Positions 1-8,907 of a stretch of 41,236 nucleotides of DNA are shown here, one piece after another. The stretch lies in the NCBI GenBank assembly GCA_020847415.1, contig JADLBZ010000097.1, forward strand, positions 1-41,236, read 5' to 3'. Position 1 is the first letter of the stretch. The number at the start of each line of letters is the position of its first letter. Below the pieces are notes generated by a model, which saw only the letters and a program-made list of their open reading frames with translations, searched no databases and was not told the origin of the DNA. The stretch comes from Planctomycetota bacterium (GTDB taxonomy: Bacteria; Planctomycetota; UBA8742; UBA2392). The translations under genes and the position numbers were made by a program.

Positions 1-2066
1 GTCTTGCCCGAGGAATCCTGCGGGATCTGCGGCAGGAAGAGAATGGTGGTGGGACGCCGGCCCGGCTCCAGGCGGCCCTGCAGATGGGCCTCGAGCAGCT
101 CGGTCATGTGCTGTTCCTGGGCCGCGTCGCGGGGCAGGCGGCCGTCGGCGGCGCCGCCCTCGAAGGTGCCCTTGCGCATGACCACCCAGGTGGTGACCTG
201 CGGGCCCTTGCGCGCGTCCTGCACGCCCACGCTGGCCGCCATTTCCACCTGGGCATGGGCAAACAGGGCCTCGTCAATCTCGCGGGGCATGAAGCGCTTG
301 CCGTCGCGGATAATCTCCTCACCCTTGCGGCCCAGAATGTAGAAGAAGCCGTCCGGGTCCTGGCGGGCCACGTCGCCGGTGTGGAACCACCCGCCGGCAA
401 AGGCGGCCGGGTTGGCGGCGGGGCGGCGGAAGTACTCCTTCATCACGTTCTCGCCCCAGATGCAGAGCTCGCCGGGCTCGCCTACTTCGGCAGTGGGGAA
501 GATAGGCGGGTTCATGCGGGCGAGGCCCGTGGGCTGCCAGTTGTCTTCCAGGGGCCGGGCCGGGCGCCGGTCGTCCTGGATGGCGGCCTTGTTGCCCACG
601 GTGGGGCCCACCGAGCCCAGGCGACGCGTGCCGTCCATGGGGTTCAGGGTTGCAAAGCAGGTGGTCTCGGCCATGCTGAAGCCCTCAATGACCGGCACCA
701 GGAAGCACTGCTCAAAGGCCTTCTGGGCCGCGCGGGGCAGCGGGGCCGCACCGCACACCAGCATGCGCAGCGTCGAGATGTCGTGACCGCGCGCCAGTCC
801 TTGCTCGCGAGCCTCGGCATCATCGCGCGCGCAGGCGGCACCGGGGCTCTCGTGGGCCGCGGGCCAGGGCAGGTCGGTGCGAGAAACCCGCGCGCCGGAA
901 AGCTCGCGCGCGGTCAGGATGCCCACCATGGAGGGCACCGCCACCGCCACCGAGGCCTTGTAGCGCTCCACGGCGCGCCAGAAGCGGTTCACGCTGAAGG
1001 CGCGCGAGATCACCACCGTGGCGCCCAGCACCAACGGCAGGAACACGCCCATCACCTGCGCCTTGGTGTGGAACAGAGGCAGCGTGCACATCACGCGTTC
1101 GCGTTCGTCCAGCTTCAGCCAGGTGGCCAGCCAGCGCGCCGACGTCATGAACTGCCGGTGCTGCAGGATGACGCCCCGGGGGTTCTTGATTTCGGACTCG
1201 GTGTATATCAGCGCCGCCTCGTCCCACCAGCGCGGCACGGGCGAGCTCACGGCGCTGCTTGACGCCAGAGCACAGCAGGCATCCAGCGACAGCACAGGCA
1301 CAAAGCCGCCGTCGGGAGCCAGGTTGCGATGGTCCTGACCCACCCGCACGCCGCCCAGCTCCGTGGCGCCGCCGGTCAGCAGCACAGCCTGCAACCCCGG
1401 CAGCGAGTCCACCATGCTGGACACCCGCTGCCAGTTGGCGGGGCTGGTCACCAGCAGGCTGGCGCCGCTGTCCTCCAGCGCGCTGCGCAACTGCACGGGG
1501 CTGAACGCCTCGTTCAGGGGCACCGCCAGCAGGCCGCTCTTCATGGCGCCCAGCAGCACAAACACCGCGTCGGCGGAGTTCTCCAGCAGCATGGCCACGC
1601 GGGCACCGTTGCCGGCACCCAGCTCGCGCAGCAGGTTGGCAACGCGAGTGGTTCGGTCGTGCAGCGCGCGGTAGCTGTACTCGCGGCCGTCGTCCTCGCA
1701 GACCAGAAAGGGCTTGTCGCCCAGCCGCGCGGCCTGGCCCTCAATCAGGTCGCGAATGTTCTCGTGCTCGTTGAAGCGGCGCAGCGGGTCCGTGAAGCGC
1801 GCGCGCACGCCGATGCTGCCGGTGGTCTTGCGCACGGGCGCCTGAACATAAGCGGGAACCGGCGGCTTCGCCGCGGGGGCTGTCGGGGTGCGAGGCGGCT
1901 TCTGCTGTGGCGCGGGTTTTGCGGGCTTCTTGTTGCCGGCGCGCTTTGCTTTGACCGGTTTGGCGCGGGTGGCTTTAGGGGCACGCTTAGGCGCGGGCTT
2001 GCGGGCTGCCTTAGGCGCGGGCTTGCGGGCGCTGCGTTTGGCTGGCTGCCGTGAAGACTTGCGCAT
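1..2066 (-). CDS. AMP-binding (ANL superfamily) acyl-CoA synthetase-like enzyme, C-terminus cut by window edge
   Basis: The frame is open from the ATG at 2066-2064 to the window edge, with 688 complete codons. The fold is that of an ANL adenylating enzyme (acyl-CoA ligase type), which forms an acyl-AMP and transfers it to CoA. Visible motifs are an A5-like GFSMAETT near residue 465, WFHTGD near 565, GRKGEEII with MPREID after it, and IPQDSSGK, whose Lys688 is the catalytic A10 lysine. Two things are odd. Residues 1 to about 65 are a Lys/Ala/Pro-rich, histone-H1-like tail encoded by near-repeats. The Ser/Thr/Gly-rich P-loop (normally YTSGTTGxPKG) reads YTESEIKNPRG at about 288-298. The remaining motifs look intact, so a divergent clade is more likely than a decaying gene. 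Substrate unknown; long-chain fatty acid is a guess from family similarity. Confidence 0.85.
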   Translation of the reverse strand, partial: MRKSSRQPAKRSARKPAPKAARKPAPKRAPKATRAKPVKAKRAGNKKPAKPAPQQKPPRTPTAPAAKPPVPAYVQAPVRKTTGSIGVRARFTDPLRRFNEHENIRDLIEGQAARLGDKPFLVCEDDGREYSYRALHDRTTRVANLLRELGAGNGARVAMLLENSADAVFVLLGAMKSGLLAVPLNEAFSPVQLRSALEDSGASLLVTSPANWQRVSSMVDSLPGLQAVLLTGGATELGGVRVGQDHRNLAPDGGFVPVLSLDACCALASSSAVSSPVPRWWDEAALIYTESEIKNPRGVILQHRQFMTSARWLATWLKLDERERVMCTLPLFHTKAQVMGVFLPLVLGATVVISRAFSVNRFWRAVERYKASVAVAVPSMVGILTARELSGARVSRTDLPWPAAHESPGAACARDDAEAREQGLARGHDISTLRMLVCGAAPLPRAAQKAFEQCFLVPVIEGFSMAETTCFATLNPMDGTRRLGSVGPTVGNKAAIQDDRRPARPLEDNWQPTGLARMNPPIFPTAEVGEPGELCIWGENVMKEYFRRPAANPAAFAGGWFHTGDVARQDPDGFFYILGRKGEEIIRDGKRFMPREIDEALFAHAQVEMAASVGVQDARKGPQVTTWVVMRKGTFEGGAADGRLPRDAAQEQHMTELLEAHLQGRLEPGRRPTTILFLPQIPQDSSGK

Positions 2067-2682
2067 GCATACCCCCTGCGGCGGTTCTAGAGGGCAGATT
2101 ATTCGGGTGTGCTGCGGCTGCAAGTTAGAGCGGCGGAAGGGGAGTGTCAGCAACCGTAGTCAACTTGCCCACAGAGAATGTTGATAAGGTGTCAGAATCG
2201 CAGTAGCTCCGGCTGGCGGCGACGTCAAACCTACAAAGTCGCCAATCAAGGGCCAGTGAAGACGGAATTCCGCCTAATCGCACAAAGCCGTAAGTCATTC
2301 TACTCTAGCGGCTTGTGGACGCGGAGTGGACGAGTGGCCTAGTTGCGGAGCGAGCAAGACCTGCGACTGGGCGACGTGAAATACATCAAAGCCGACAATG
2401 CAATCGCGGAGCTCGTGTGGATAACCACGCAAAGAAACGCATTCCCGGCCGGCGTGCGCAGCCCGGGAACAACGGTGCAAGTAGCCTGGCCCGGATGTCT
2501 CGCTGGGTGTGTGGAAAGTTGGGGATGGTCTGGTTTTGGCTGCGGGCGGGTAAATCGAGTGCTTTCCGGCCTGCCTGCGCAAGGCCGCCGCGGCTCAACG
2601 AGCATCCTCTGGCGTTGGATGTTCTTCGCCCCGGTCTCGTGACGTAACCTCGGGCTGCGCACCGGGCGTTGCGATGTAGGCT
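2067..2682. other. Divergent intergenic region, about 616 bp, no gene seen
   Basis: This region separates the leftward synthetase gene from the rightward nucleotidyltransferase gene. Open frames here are short and have no recognisable family pattern. An imperfect inverted repeat, cacaaagccg (2281-2290) with cggcttgtg (about 2309-2317), could be a hairpin. Promoters for both flanking genes must lie here or nearby, but I could not pick convincing -35/-10 pairs. Confidence 0.5.
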
Positions 2683-4038
2683 GTGGCGGTGCGACCGCTG
2701 CCCAACATCCCCGCCACCGCGCTGGCCCGCCGGGTGATTCGACGCCTGCGCGAGCTGGGCCACGAAGCCCTGCTGGCGGGCGGGTGCGTGCGTGACCTGC
2801 TGCTGGGCCGCGAACCCAAAGACTACGACGTTGCCACCAGCGCCCTGCCCGATGCCGTGGAGGCCGCCTTTGCGCGTACCGTGGCGGTGGGCAAGCAGTT
2901 CGGCGTGATCCGCGTACTGGACGAGAACCTGCCCGAGATCGCCATCGAGGTCGCCACCTTCCGGCATGACGGCCCTTACCTGGACGGCCGCCACCCCAGC
3001 AGCGTGGCCTTCACCAGCGCGCCCGAGGATGCCGCCCGCCGCGACTTCACCGTGAACGCCCTGTTCCTGGACCCCGAGACCAGCGAAGTGCACGACTACG
3101 TGGGCGGGTTGGCTGACCTGAAGCGGCGGGTCATCCGCGCCGTGGGCATTCCCCGGGCACGCTTTGAAGAAGACAAGCTGCGCCTGTTGCGCGCCGTGCG
3201 CTTTGCGGCGGGGCTGGGCTTTGACATCGCCGACGAGACCCTGGAGGCAGTTACCGCCATGGCGCCGCAGGTGTGCCAGTGCAGCGGCGAGCGCATCCGC
3301 GACGAGCTGGCCCGCCTGCTGACCGCCAAGGGTGCTTCGCGCGGGCTGCGCCTGATGCTGCAGACCGGCCTGCTCGACGCCATCCTGCCCGAGGTGGCTG
3401 CCATGCACGGCGTGCGCCAGCCGCCCGAGTTTCATCCCGAGGGCGACGTGCTGGTCCACACCATGCTGGCGCTGGACATGATGGACCAGCCGGCCTCTCT
3501 CACGCTGGCGCTGGCCGTGCTGCTGCACGACGTGGGCAAGCCGCCCACCTTCGACGACAGCGGCGACCGCATCCGCTTCCATGGCCACGATAAGCTGGGG
3601 GCGCAGATGGCCGGCGAGATCCTTTTGCGGCTGCGCTTTCCCGGCGAGGTGATTGCCCGGGTGGCCTCGCTGGTGCAGGACCATCTCAAGTTCATCAACG
3701 TGCCCAAGATGAGCACCGCCACCCTGAAGCGCTTCCTGCGCAAAGAGCACTTTGACGAGGACCTCGCGCTGCACCGCCTGGATTGCCAGGCCAGCCACGG
3801 CAAGCTGGACACCTGGTGCTTTGCCCGCGACAAGCTGGCCGAGTTTGCCCGCCAGCCGCAGGCCCTGCGCCCGCCCCTGCCCCTGGACGGCAACGACCTG
3901 AAGGCCCTGGGCCTGCCCCCCGGCCCGGTCTATCGCGAGTTGCTGACCGCGCTGGAGGACGAGGTGCTGGAAGGGCGCGTTGCGAACCGCGAGCAGGCCC
4001 TGGCCTTTGTAAAGGGCAGGGCAGGTCTGCGCGGTTGA
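2683..4038 (+). CDS. CCA tRNA nucleotidyltransferase / poly(A) polymerase family protein with HD domain
   Basis: A 451-residue class II nucleotidyltransferase that adds CCA, or A residues, to RNA 3' ends. The head domain shows GGCVRDLLLG at 33-42 followed by DYDV at 47-50, which carries the metal-binding carboxylates. It continues with RRDFTVNAL near 125 and the FEEDKLRLLRAVRFA block (motif D/E region). An HD phosphohydrolase domain follows, with LLHDVGKP (His282-Asp283). Length fits bacterial CCA/PcnB proteins carrying HD domains. The start is GTG at 2683; a second in-frame GTG lies two codons later. Whether it is the CCA-adding enzyme or poly(A) polymerase cannot be decided from motifs alone. 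Confidence 0.9.
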   Translation: MAVRPLPNIPATALARRVIRRLRELGHEALLAGGCVRDLLLGREPKDYDVATSALPDAVEAAFARTVAVGKQFGVIRVLDENLPEIAIEVATFRHDGPYLDGRHPSSVAFTSAPEDAARRDFTVNALFLDPETSEVHDYVGGLADLKRRVIRAVGIPRARFEEDKLRLLRAVRFAAGLGFDIADETLEAVTAMAPQVCQCSGERIRDELARLLTAKGASRGLRLMLQTGLLDAILPEVAAMHGVRQPPEFHPEGDVLVHTMLALDMMDQPASLTLALAVLLHDVGKPPTFDDSGDRIRFHGHDKLGAQMAGEILLRLRFPGEVIARVASLVQDHLKFINVPKMSTATLKRFLRKEHFDEDLALHRLDCQASHGKLDTWCFARDKLAEFARQPQALRPPLPLDGNDLKALGLPPGPVYRELLTALEDEVLEGRVANREQALAFVKGRAGLRG

Positions 4039-4115
4039 ACGGCACTTGTGCTTGCGCCGGGCGCCTTCCGGGGTGAAGATGCCCGTTCCCCGTCTCACCC
4101 CGGTCGAGAGTCCCG

Positions 4116-5750
4116 ATGAAGGCTACGTTCCTGCTTGCCAGCCTGTTGATGGCGTCTGTGCTGGGCGCCCAGGCGCCCAGTGTCGCGGGCGGCTTCGCGC
4201 TGGATGTGGTGCTGAACCCGGTGGTCACCGGCCGGGCGTTCGCGTTTTCGCCCGACGGGCGGCTGTTCTACACCGAGCACAGCACGGGCCAGATCATGGT
4301 GGTGACCAACCCCACCACCACGCCGGGGGCGCCCACGGTGTTTGCCACGGTCTCTGGTTATGTGGGCCCGACCAGCAACGACTGCGGCCTGCACGGCATC
4401 GTGTTTGACCCTGCCTTCCCAGCCAGCACCAGCGACCCGAACAACCGCTACATCTATGTGGCCCACACCACGGGCACAGCGGGCGCGCCGCAACTGGTGG
4501 TCAAGCGCTTTACCGAGAACGTGGCTGCCCTGGGCACTGCCCTTGGCGGCTCCGAGACCGCCGTGGTGCCTGCCATTGCCATGGGCAGCGCCACCGGCAC
4601 CAACCTGGGCGGGCGGCTGCGCTTTGGGCCGGACGGCAAGCTGTACGTGGGCGTGGGCGACGGCGGCGCGGCCCTGGCCATTGCCGGGGCGGCTGCCCAG
4701 AGCACGACCAGCAGCCTGGGCAAGGTCTTGCGCTACAACAGCAACGGCAGCGTGCCCGTGGACAACCCGGTCTCCCTGAACCCGTACTGGGCGCGCGGCC
4801 TGCGCAACCCCCGCGGCCTGGCCTTCAACCCGAGCACCAACGATCTCTTTGCCACCGACAATGGCAACCCGCCCACGGGCGCCGATGAATTGAACGTGGG
4901 CGTGGCAGCCGGCAACTACGGCTGGGACACCACCGGCACCAGCGGCACCCAGGTCAACCCGGCCTACAACAACCCGGCCCTGGTGCTGCCCGCGGACTTT
5001 GAACCAAGCGGCATCGCCTTTCATCCCTCCAGCGGCGGGTCTTTCCCGGCGGCGGGCTACCGCGCCGGGTGCCTGTACCTGGGTTGCGAGAACACCGCGG
5101 CCTCGGTGACCTTTCCTGTGGTGGGCGCCAAGGCGGGCGCCATGGTGGTACGTGTGGTGCTTTCCGGCGGCAACGAGCGCACCGCCGTGGGCATGTGGCC
5201 CCTGGTCACGTCCTTCACCACAGCCGTGCGCGACCTGGCCTTCGGCCCGGACAACCACTTGTACATCCTGACCGACACGGTGCTGTACCGCCTGCGCTAC
5301 ACGGGCAACACCAGCGTCAACGCGCCGGTGGCGGTGGCAGGCGTGGACCAGACAGTAAATGAGGGTGCGCCGGTGACCCTGAACGGCGCCGGCAGCTCAG
5401 ACGCCGACGCGGGCGACGTGCTGCGCTACACCTGGCGCCAGATCGGCGGCAGCACGGTGGTCAGCCTTACTAACGCGACCACCAGCGTGGCAACGTTTAC
5501 CGCCCCGTCCGTGCCCTTCACCCAGAACTTCACCTTTGAGCTGCTGGTGGAAGACGGTAACGGCGGCGTGGCCAGCGACGTGGTGCTGGTTACGGTCAAC
5601 GATGTCGGCGGCGGCGGTGGCGGCGGCGACAGCGACAAAGAACTGCTGGAAGCCCCCGGTGAGGGCGGGTGCGCCGCCCACCTGGCGGGTGGCGCTTTGG
5701 CCCTGTGGCTGTTGCCCCTGGCGCTGTGGCGGCGTCGCAGGCGCGCGTAA
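4116..5750 (+). CDS. Secreted PQQ-type sugar/aldose dehydrogenase-like beta-propeller with PKD-like domain and sorting tail
   Basis: 544 residues. An N-terminal signal peptide (MKATFLLASLLMASVLGAQA) is followed by a propeller of the soluble glucose dehydrogenase / YliI-type family. Diagnostic blocks are LHGIVFDPAF near 91-100, LRFGPDGKLYVGVGDGG near 168-184, ARGLRNPRGLAFNP near 226-239, and DELNVGVAAGNYGWD near 257-271. These enzymes oxidise sugars or aldoses with PQQ in the periplasm; the substrate here is unknown. A PKD/cadherin-like beta domain follows at about 401-496. The tail is a Gly run, a GGC motif, a hydrophobic helix and a terminal Arg cluster (RRRRR), which resembles MYXO-CTERM or Synerg-CTERM sorting signals. 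The ATG at 4116 gives a good signal peptide. Confidence 0.85.
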   Translation: MKATFLLASLLMASVLGAQAPSVAGGFALDVVLNPVVTGRAFAFSPDGRLFYTEHSTGQIMVVTNPTTTPGAPTVFATVSGYVGPTSNDCGLHGIVFDPAFPASTSDPNNRYIYVAHTTGTAGAPQLVVKRFTENVAALGTALGGSETAVVPAIAMGSATGTNLGGRLRFGPDGKLYVGVGDGGAALAIAGAAAQSTTSSLGKVLRYNSNGSVPVDNPVSLNPYWARGLRNPRGLAFNPSTNDLFATDNGNPPTGADELNVGVAAGNYGWDTTGTSGTQVNPAYNNPALVLPADFEPSGIAFHPSSGGSFPAAGYRAGCLYLGCENTAASVTFPVVGAKAGAMVVRVVLSGGNERTAVGMWPLVTSFTTAVRDLAFGPDNHLYILTDTVLYRLRYTGNTSVNAPVAVAGVDQTVNEGAPVTLNGAGSSDADAGDVLRYTWRQIGGSTVVSLTNATTSVATFTAPSVPFTQNFTFELLVEDGNGGVASDVVLVTVNDVGGGGGGGDSDKELLEAPGEGGCAAHLAGGALALWLLPLALWRRRRRA

Positions 5751-5751
5751 C

Positions 5752-6435
5752 GTGCCCCTGCGCCACGCCGCCCAGGAAGGCCGCCGCGCCTGGCGTAACG
5801 CACGCGCCCTGAAGAAGCGCTTTGATGCCTTTGTGCGCGAGCTGGCATTCTGGGGCGGCTGGGCGGGCATCGGGCTGTGCCTGCTGTGCGGCCTGTTGTG
5901 GCTGTTGCCGGAATCAAGCTGGGACGGCGTCTTGGGCCTGAGGGCAGGCTCGCTGCCCGTGTACACGGTGCTGGCGCTGGCCCTGGCGGCTTTGGCCGGG
6001 TGGCGGTTCGTCAACGCCGGGCAGGACCGCATCACCCGCCGGGTGGGCCGCAACGTGGGCCGTGTGGCCTTTGTGGCGCTGCCGCTGGCCTGCCTGGCAA
6101 TCGGCTGGTTCTTGGAACCCGTGTCGCGCTGGACCGGCTTTGAGCCGCCCAGCCATCCCTTCTGGATCGTGGTGCGCTGGTACCCGCCGGTGGCGGCGCT
6201 GGTGTGCGCGGCGGTGTTCCTGGCCTGGAAGTCGCGCCCCCGGCGCAACGTGTTGTGGGACCGCGGGCTCTGGTACGCCCTGCTGCTGCTGCCCTATGCG
6301 TTGCTGTTTGCCACGCTGGAACTGGGCCTGCATGTGGACTGGTTCGAGGCCCAGCACCGCGAGACAGTGCGCAGCCTGGGCAGCCACGCCATCATCCTGC
6401 AACTGCTGCTGGCCTACTTCGTGGGCGGCGATTGA
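5752..6435 (+). CDS. Polytopic membrane protein of unknown function
   Basis: 227 residues starting at a GTG that begins one base after the stop of the dehydrogenase gene, so the two are probably cotranscribed and translationally coupled. After a basic, soluble N-terminal stretch of about 30 residues there are about six hydrophobic segments, for example WAGIGLCLLCGLLWLL, VYTVLALALAALAGW and WYALLLLPYALLFATLEL. I recognise no family. The position behind a secreted dehydrogenase could point to a membrane partner, but nothing in the sequence shows electron-transfer cofactors: no CxxCH, and no conserved His pair that I can assign. Confidence 0.7.
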   Translation: MPLRHAAQEGRRAWRNARALKKRFDAFVRELAFWGGWAGIGLCLLCGLLWLLPESSWDGVLGLRAGSLPVYTVLALALAALAGWRFVNAGQDRITRRVGRNVGRVAFVALPLACLAIGWFLEPVSRWTGFEPPSHPFWIVVRWYPPVAALVCAAVFLAWKSRPRRNVLWDRGLWYALLLLPYALLFATLELGLHVDWFEAQHRETVRSLGSHAIILQLLLAYFVGGD

Positions 6436-6460
6436 ACTTTGAAGCTGCGATGCCGTGCAA

Positions 6461-7267
6461 TCAGGCTACGGCGGGCTGTCGCTTGTGGCTGTAGTGGAGC
6501 AGGGCACCGGTAAGCAGCGCTCCGCCGATGGCGTTGCCTGCCGTGACAGGCAACTGGTTCCATAGCAGCCACTGCTCCAAGGAGATGTCGGCGCCCAGCA
6601 GCATGGCGGTGGGAATGACGAACATGTTCACGACCGAGTGCTCCAGTGCTAGGGCAAAGAAGGTGGCAATTGGCAGCCAAACGGCCATGACCTTGCCGAT
6701 GGTGGACGACGAGACCATGCCCAGCACGGTTCCCAGGGCAACCAGCCAATTGCAGAGCAGACCCTTTACCAGCGCAGACATCCATCCGTTGAAGCCGTCG
6801 TGCTGGTAGTCGACGGTCTTGGAGAGTGCGGTGGCGATGAGCTTATCGCCTAGGGGGCCCGGCTCGTGTAGGAAGCCCTTGGTCAAGGCAAAGGCCAGCA
6901 GCGCACCCACGAAAAGACTGCCCAGCAGGTTTCCCAGCATCACCCACGACCAGTTCCGCAGGGTGGCAGAGAGGGTGATCTTGCGGCCCAGCACGCCCAT
7001 GGTCAGGACGGCGAAGTTGCCGGTCACCAGTTCAAGCCCGAGCAGCACAATAATGGCAAAGCCCACCGGAAAGGTTGCGCCGGCGACCAGGTTGGCGACG
7101 CCGCCGCTCAGCCCGTCAAAGGCGCGGAAGGCAAACACCGTGGAAAGCGCCAGCAGCGCGCCGGACAGAGCGCCCTTCAAGAGCATGCTGTGGATGTCGA
7201 GGTGCGCTTTCTTAATGCTGGCGCTATGAACCTCGTCCATCAGCTTCTGCGGTGTGTTGTGGTCCAT
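6461..7267 (-). CDS. Formate/nitrite transporter (FNT) family channel
   Basis: 268 residues with the six-helix FNT pattern. Seen blocks include FPVGFAIIVLLGLELVTGNF in the second helix region, WVMLGNLLGSLF, CNWLVALGTVLG, and the EHSVVNMFVIP segment holding the His known in FocA/NirC to line the substrate path. The family conducts formate, nitrite, hydrosulfide or other small monovalent anions across the inner membrane. It is the last gene of a leftward set (kinase, regulator, TDT transporter, small membrane protein, FNT), 65 bp after the small gene. Which anion it carries cannot be read from the sequence. Confidence 0.95.
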   Translation of the reverse strand: MDHNTPQKLMDEVHSASIKKAHLDIHSMLLKGALSGALLALSTVFAFRAFDGLSGGVANLVAGATFPVGFAIIVLLGLELVTGNFAVLTMGVLGRKITLSATLRNWSWVMLGNLLGSLFVGALLAFALTKGFLHEPGPLGDKLIATALSKTVDYQHDGFNGWMSALVKGLLCNWLVALGTVLGMVSSSTIGKVMAVWLPIATFFALALEHSVVNMFVIPTAMLLGADISLEQWLLWNQLPVTAGNAIGGALLTGALLHYSHKRQPAVA

Positions 7268-7332
7268 GGCGCTGCCCCAAAGTACGCGTCCCGCCCGCAG
7301 GCGTCTGCCTGATCAACAAGGAATAGCGGCCC

Positions 7333-7665
7333 TCACTCCGACAGGCGCGAAGGATCCGAGTCCATTGCGGCCCGCAAGTACACCAGGCACCCGAACAGCC
7401 AGAGCAGCGAGCCCAGCCCCATCCCCACCAGGGTGGAAATCAGCAGCGGCGAGGCGCCGTCTTGGAGCATGTCGGTGAAGTCCTCGGCTGTGTCGCCCCG
7501 GAAATTGATGATGCAGTAAACGACGATACTGGCCACTGTAACGATCATGCCTTGGGCCATCATGGCCTGTCCGCGACGCATTTCTACTTCACAGTGGTCA
7601 CGCTCGGCTTGGGGGATCTCTGCTGCCACCGGCTTGGTTACTACCGCGCTTTCCTTGGCACTCAT
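7333..7665 (-). CDS. Small two-helix membrane protein of unknown function
   Basis: 110 residues. A soluble, charged N-terminal half (about 38 residues) precedes a first membrane helix, GMIVTVASIVVYCIINF. A 20-residue polar loop follows, then a second helix, LISTLVGMGLGSLLWLFG. Its ATG overlaps the stop of the upstream TDT-family gene by 4 bp (ATGA), so translation is coupled. Sandwiched between two anion transporters, it may be an accessory subunit or a coupled regulator, but no family was recognised and this is inference from position only. Confidence 0.75.
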   Translation of the reverse strand: MSAKESAVVTKPVAAEIPQAERDHCEVEMRRGQAMMAQGMIVTVASIVVYCIINFRGDTAEDFTDMLQDGASPLLISTLVGMGLGSLLWLFGCLVYLRAAMDSDPSRLSE

Positions 7666-8813
7666 GACAAACCTCCGATCTTGCTGTCTGTAAGTGCTTC
7701 CGTGATGCGTGTTGCTGCCACCGGTGGCCGCGCTGCCAGAACCAGCACGTACACCATGCGCCCCGCCAGCCCGGACATCACCAGAGTCCAGGCAATCAAC
7801 GCGGCGACCACAAATGCCTGGGCGATGCCCACCAGGAAGGGGGCCTGCAGCACGCCGGCGATCTGGAGAGTGCAGACCGAGTACATGCCCAGCGGGAATA
7901 CCAGCCCCCAGTAGAGCGGGTCATACTTGAAACCGAACCCGCGCACCCTGTGGCGCCAGATGCCGAGGATGACAAGAATGGGGATCCACCAAGTTGCGGT
8001 AGCCCAGTACATTAGGGCCAGGCCCTTGATGAACGGCAGCAGGGGCGCGAGCAGTTGCGAGTTAACGCCGGCCTGCGCCAGCTTGGCACCGGCCAGGGTC
8101 GAGATGGCCACCGCACCCCTGTTGATCCAATAGGGTGGCATCAGGTCTGACGGCGCGAACTTGAAGAACATGTAGCGATAGAAGATCAGCGAAATCATCC
8201 AGATATACAGCATGCCGCCGCAGAGCCACAGCGACGTCAGCACATACAAGGCGATCTCGGGGTCCATCAGCCGTTGCGGGCCGGCTACACAACCGAGCAC
8301 GCAAACTGACTGCGGCGCCACTACGGCCAGCAGCCACCCGCCGTTAATGCCTTCCGCCAGTGATGGTTTCTGCTCCTTTACACTGAGCAGCACAAACACG
8401 GCGCAGGTGATGCACCCCCAGAGTGCGAGCGCCACCCACCACAACACGGCCCCTAGCGCGGGGTTATCCAGCAGCGTCGTGAGCTGAACGCCGATGACGC
8501 TGGTACCTGCAACCATGGTGAAGAAACCCGGGCCGCGCTGGTGGCTGGCCAGGTCTGCCAGAATGCGAGCGGGATGGCGTACGATCCGCGCCAGCAGCGC
8601 CACCCACAACACGCCGTAAGCCGGCAGGTTGATCCACAACAGTGCCCTTGCCGCCAGTTCGAGTTCAAGAAGGTTGCAAGCAATGGAAACGATGCCGGTG
8701 GCCATGGTCAGCGCAAAATAGCCGGGATGCATGGCGGCCAGCCGCTCGTTGAGGAAGCTAAGCGCGCCCGCAGGTGTCGCTGCAATCGTCTGGGAGGCGG
8801 TGGTGTGCGGCAT
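7662..8813 (-). CDS. TDT-family (TehA/Mae1-like) C4-dicarboxylate or anion transporter
   Basis: 383 residues from the ATG at 8813. A longer in-frame extension upstream to 8927 looks noncoding. About ten hydrophobic segments are visible. The TDT signature is clear near the N-terminus: HPGYFALTMATGIVSIA, then a basic loop and GPGFFTMVAGTSVIGVQL. The family includes bacterial TehA, plant SLAC1-type anion channels and yeast malate transporter Mae1. It sits downstream of a two-component pair (95 bp gap) and overlaps the small membrane gene by 4 bp. Together with the FNT gene, the operon looks dedicated to moving small organic or inorganic anions. Substrate unknown. Confidence 0.9.
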   Translation of the reverse strand: MPHTTASQTIAATPAGALSFLNERLAAMHPGYFALTMATGIVSIACNLLELELAARALLWINLPAYGVLWVALLARIVRHPARILADLASHQRGPGFFTMVAGTSVIGVQLTTLLDNPALGAVLWWVALALWGCITCAVFVLLSVKEQKPSLAEGINGGWLLAVVAPQSVCVLGCVAGPQRLMDPEIALYVLTSLWLCGGMLYIWMISLIFYRYMFFKFAPSDLMPPYWINRGAVAISTLAGAKLAQAGVNSQLLAPLLPFIKGLALMYWATATWWIPILVILGIWRHRVRGFGFKYDPLYWGLVFPLGMYSVCTLQIAGVLQAPFLVGIAQAFVVAALIAWTLVMSGLAGRMVYVLVLAARPPVAATRITEALTDSKIGGLS

Positions 8814-8907
8814 GCCACCAAGTATCGGCGTGCAGGCCAGGGTGTGGCATCGGCGGACGTCTGATTCGGGTGTAAGACCTTTGGGGGTGCGCCTGTCCGT
8901 GTTTGTC

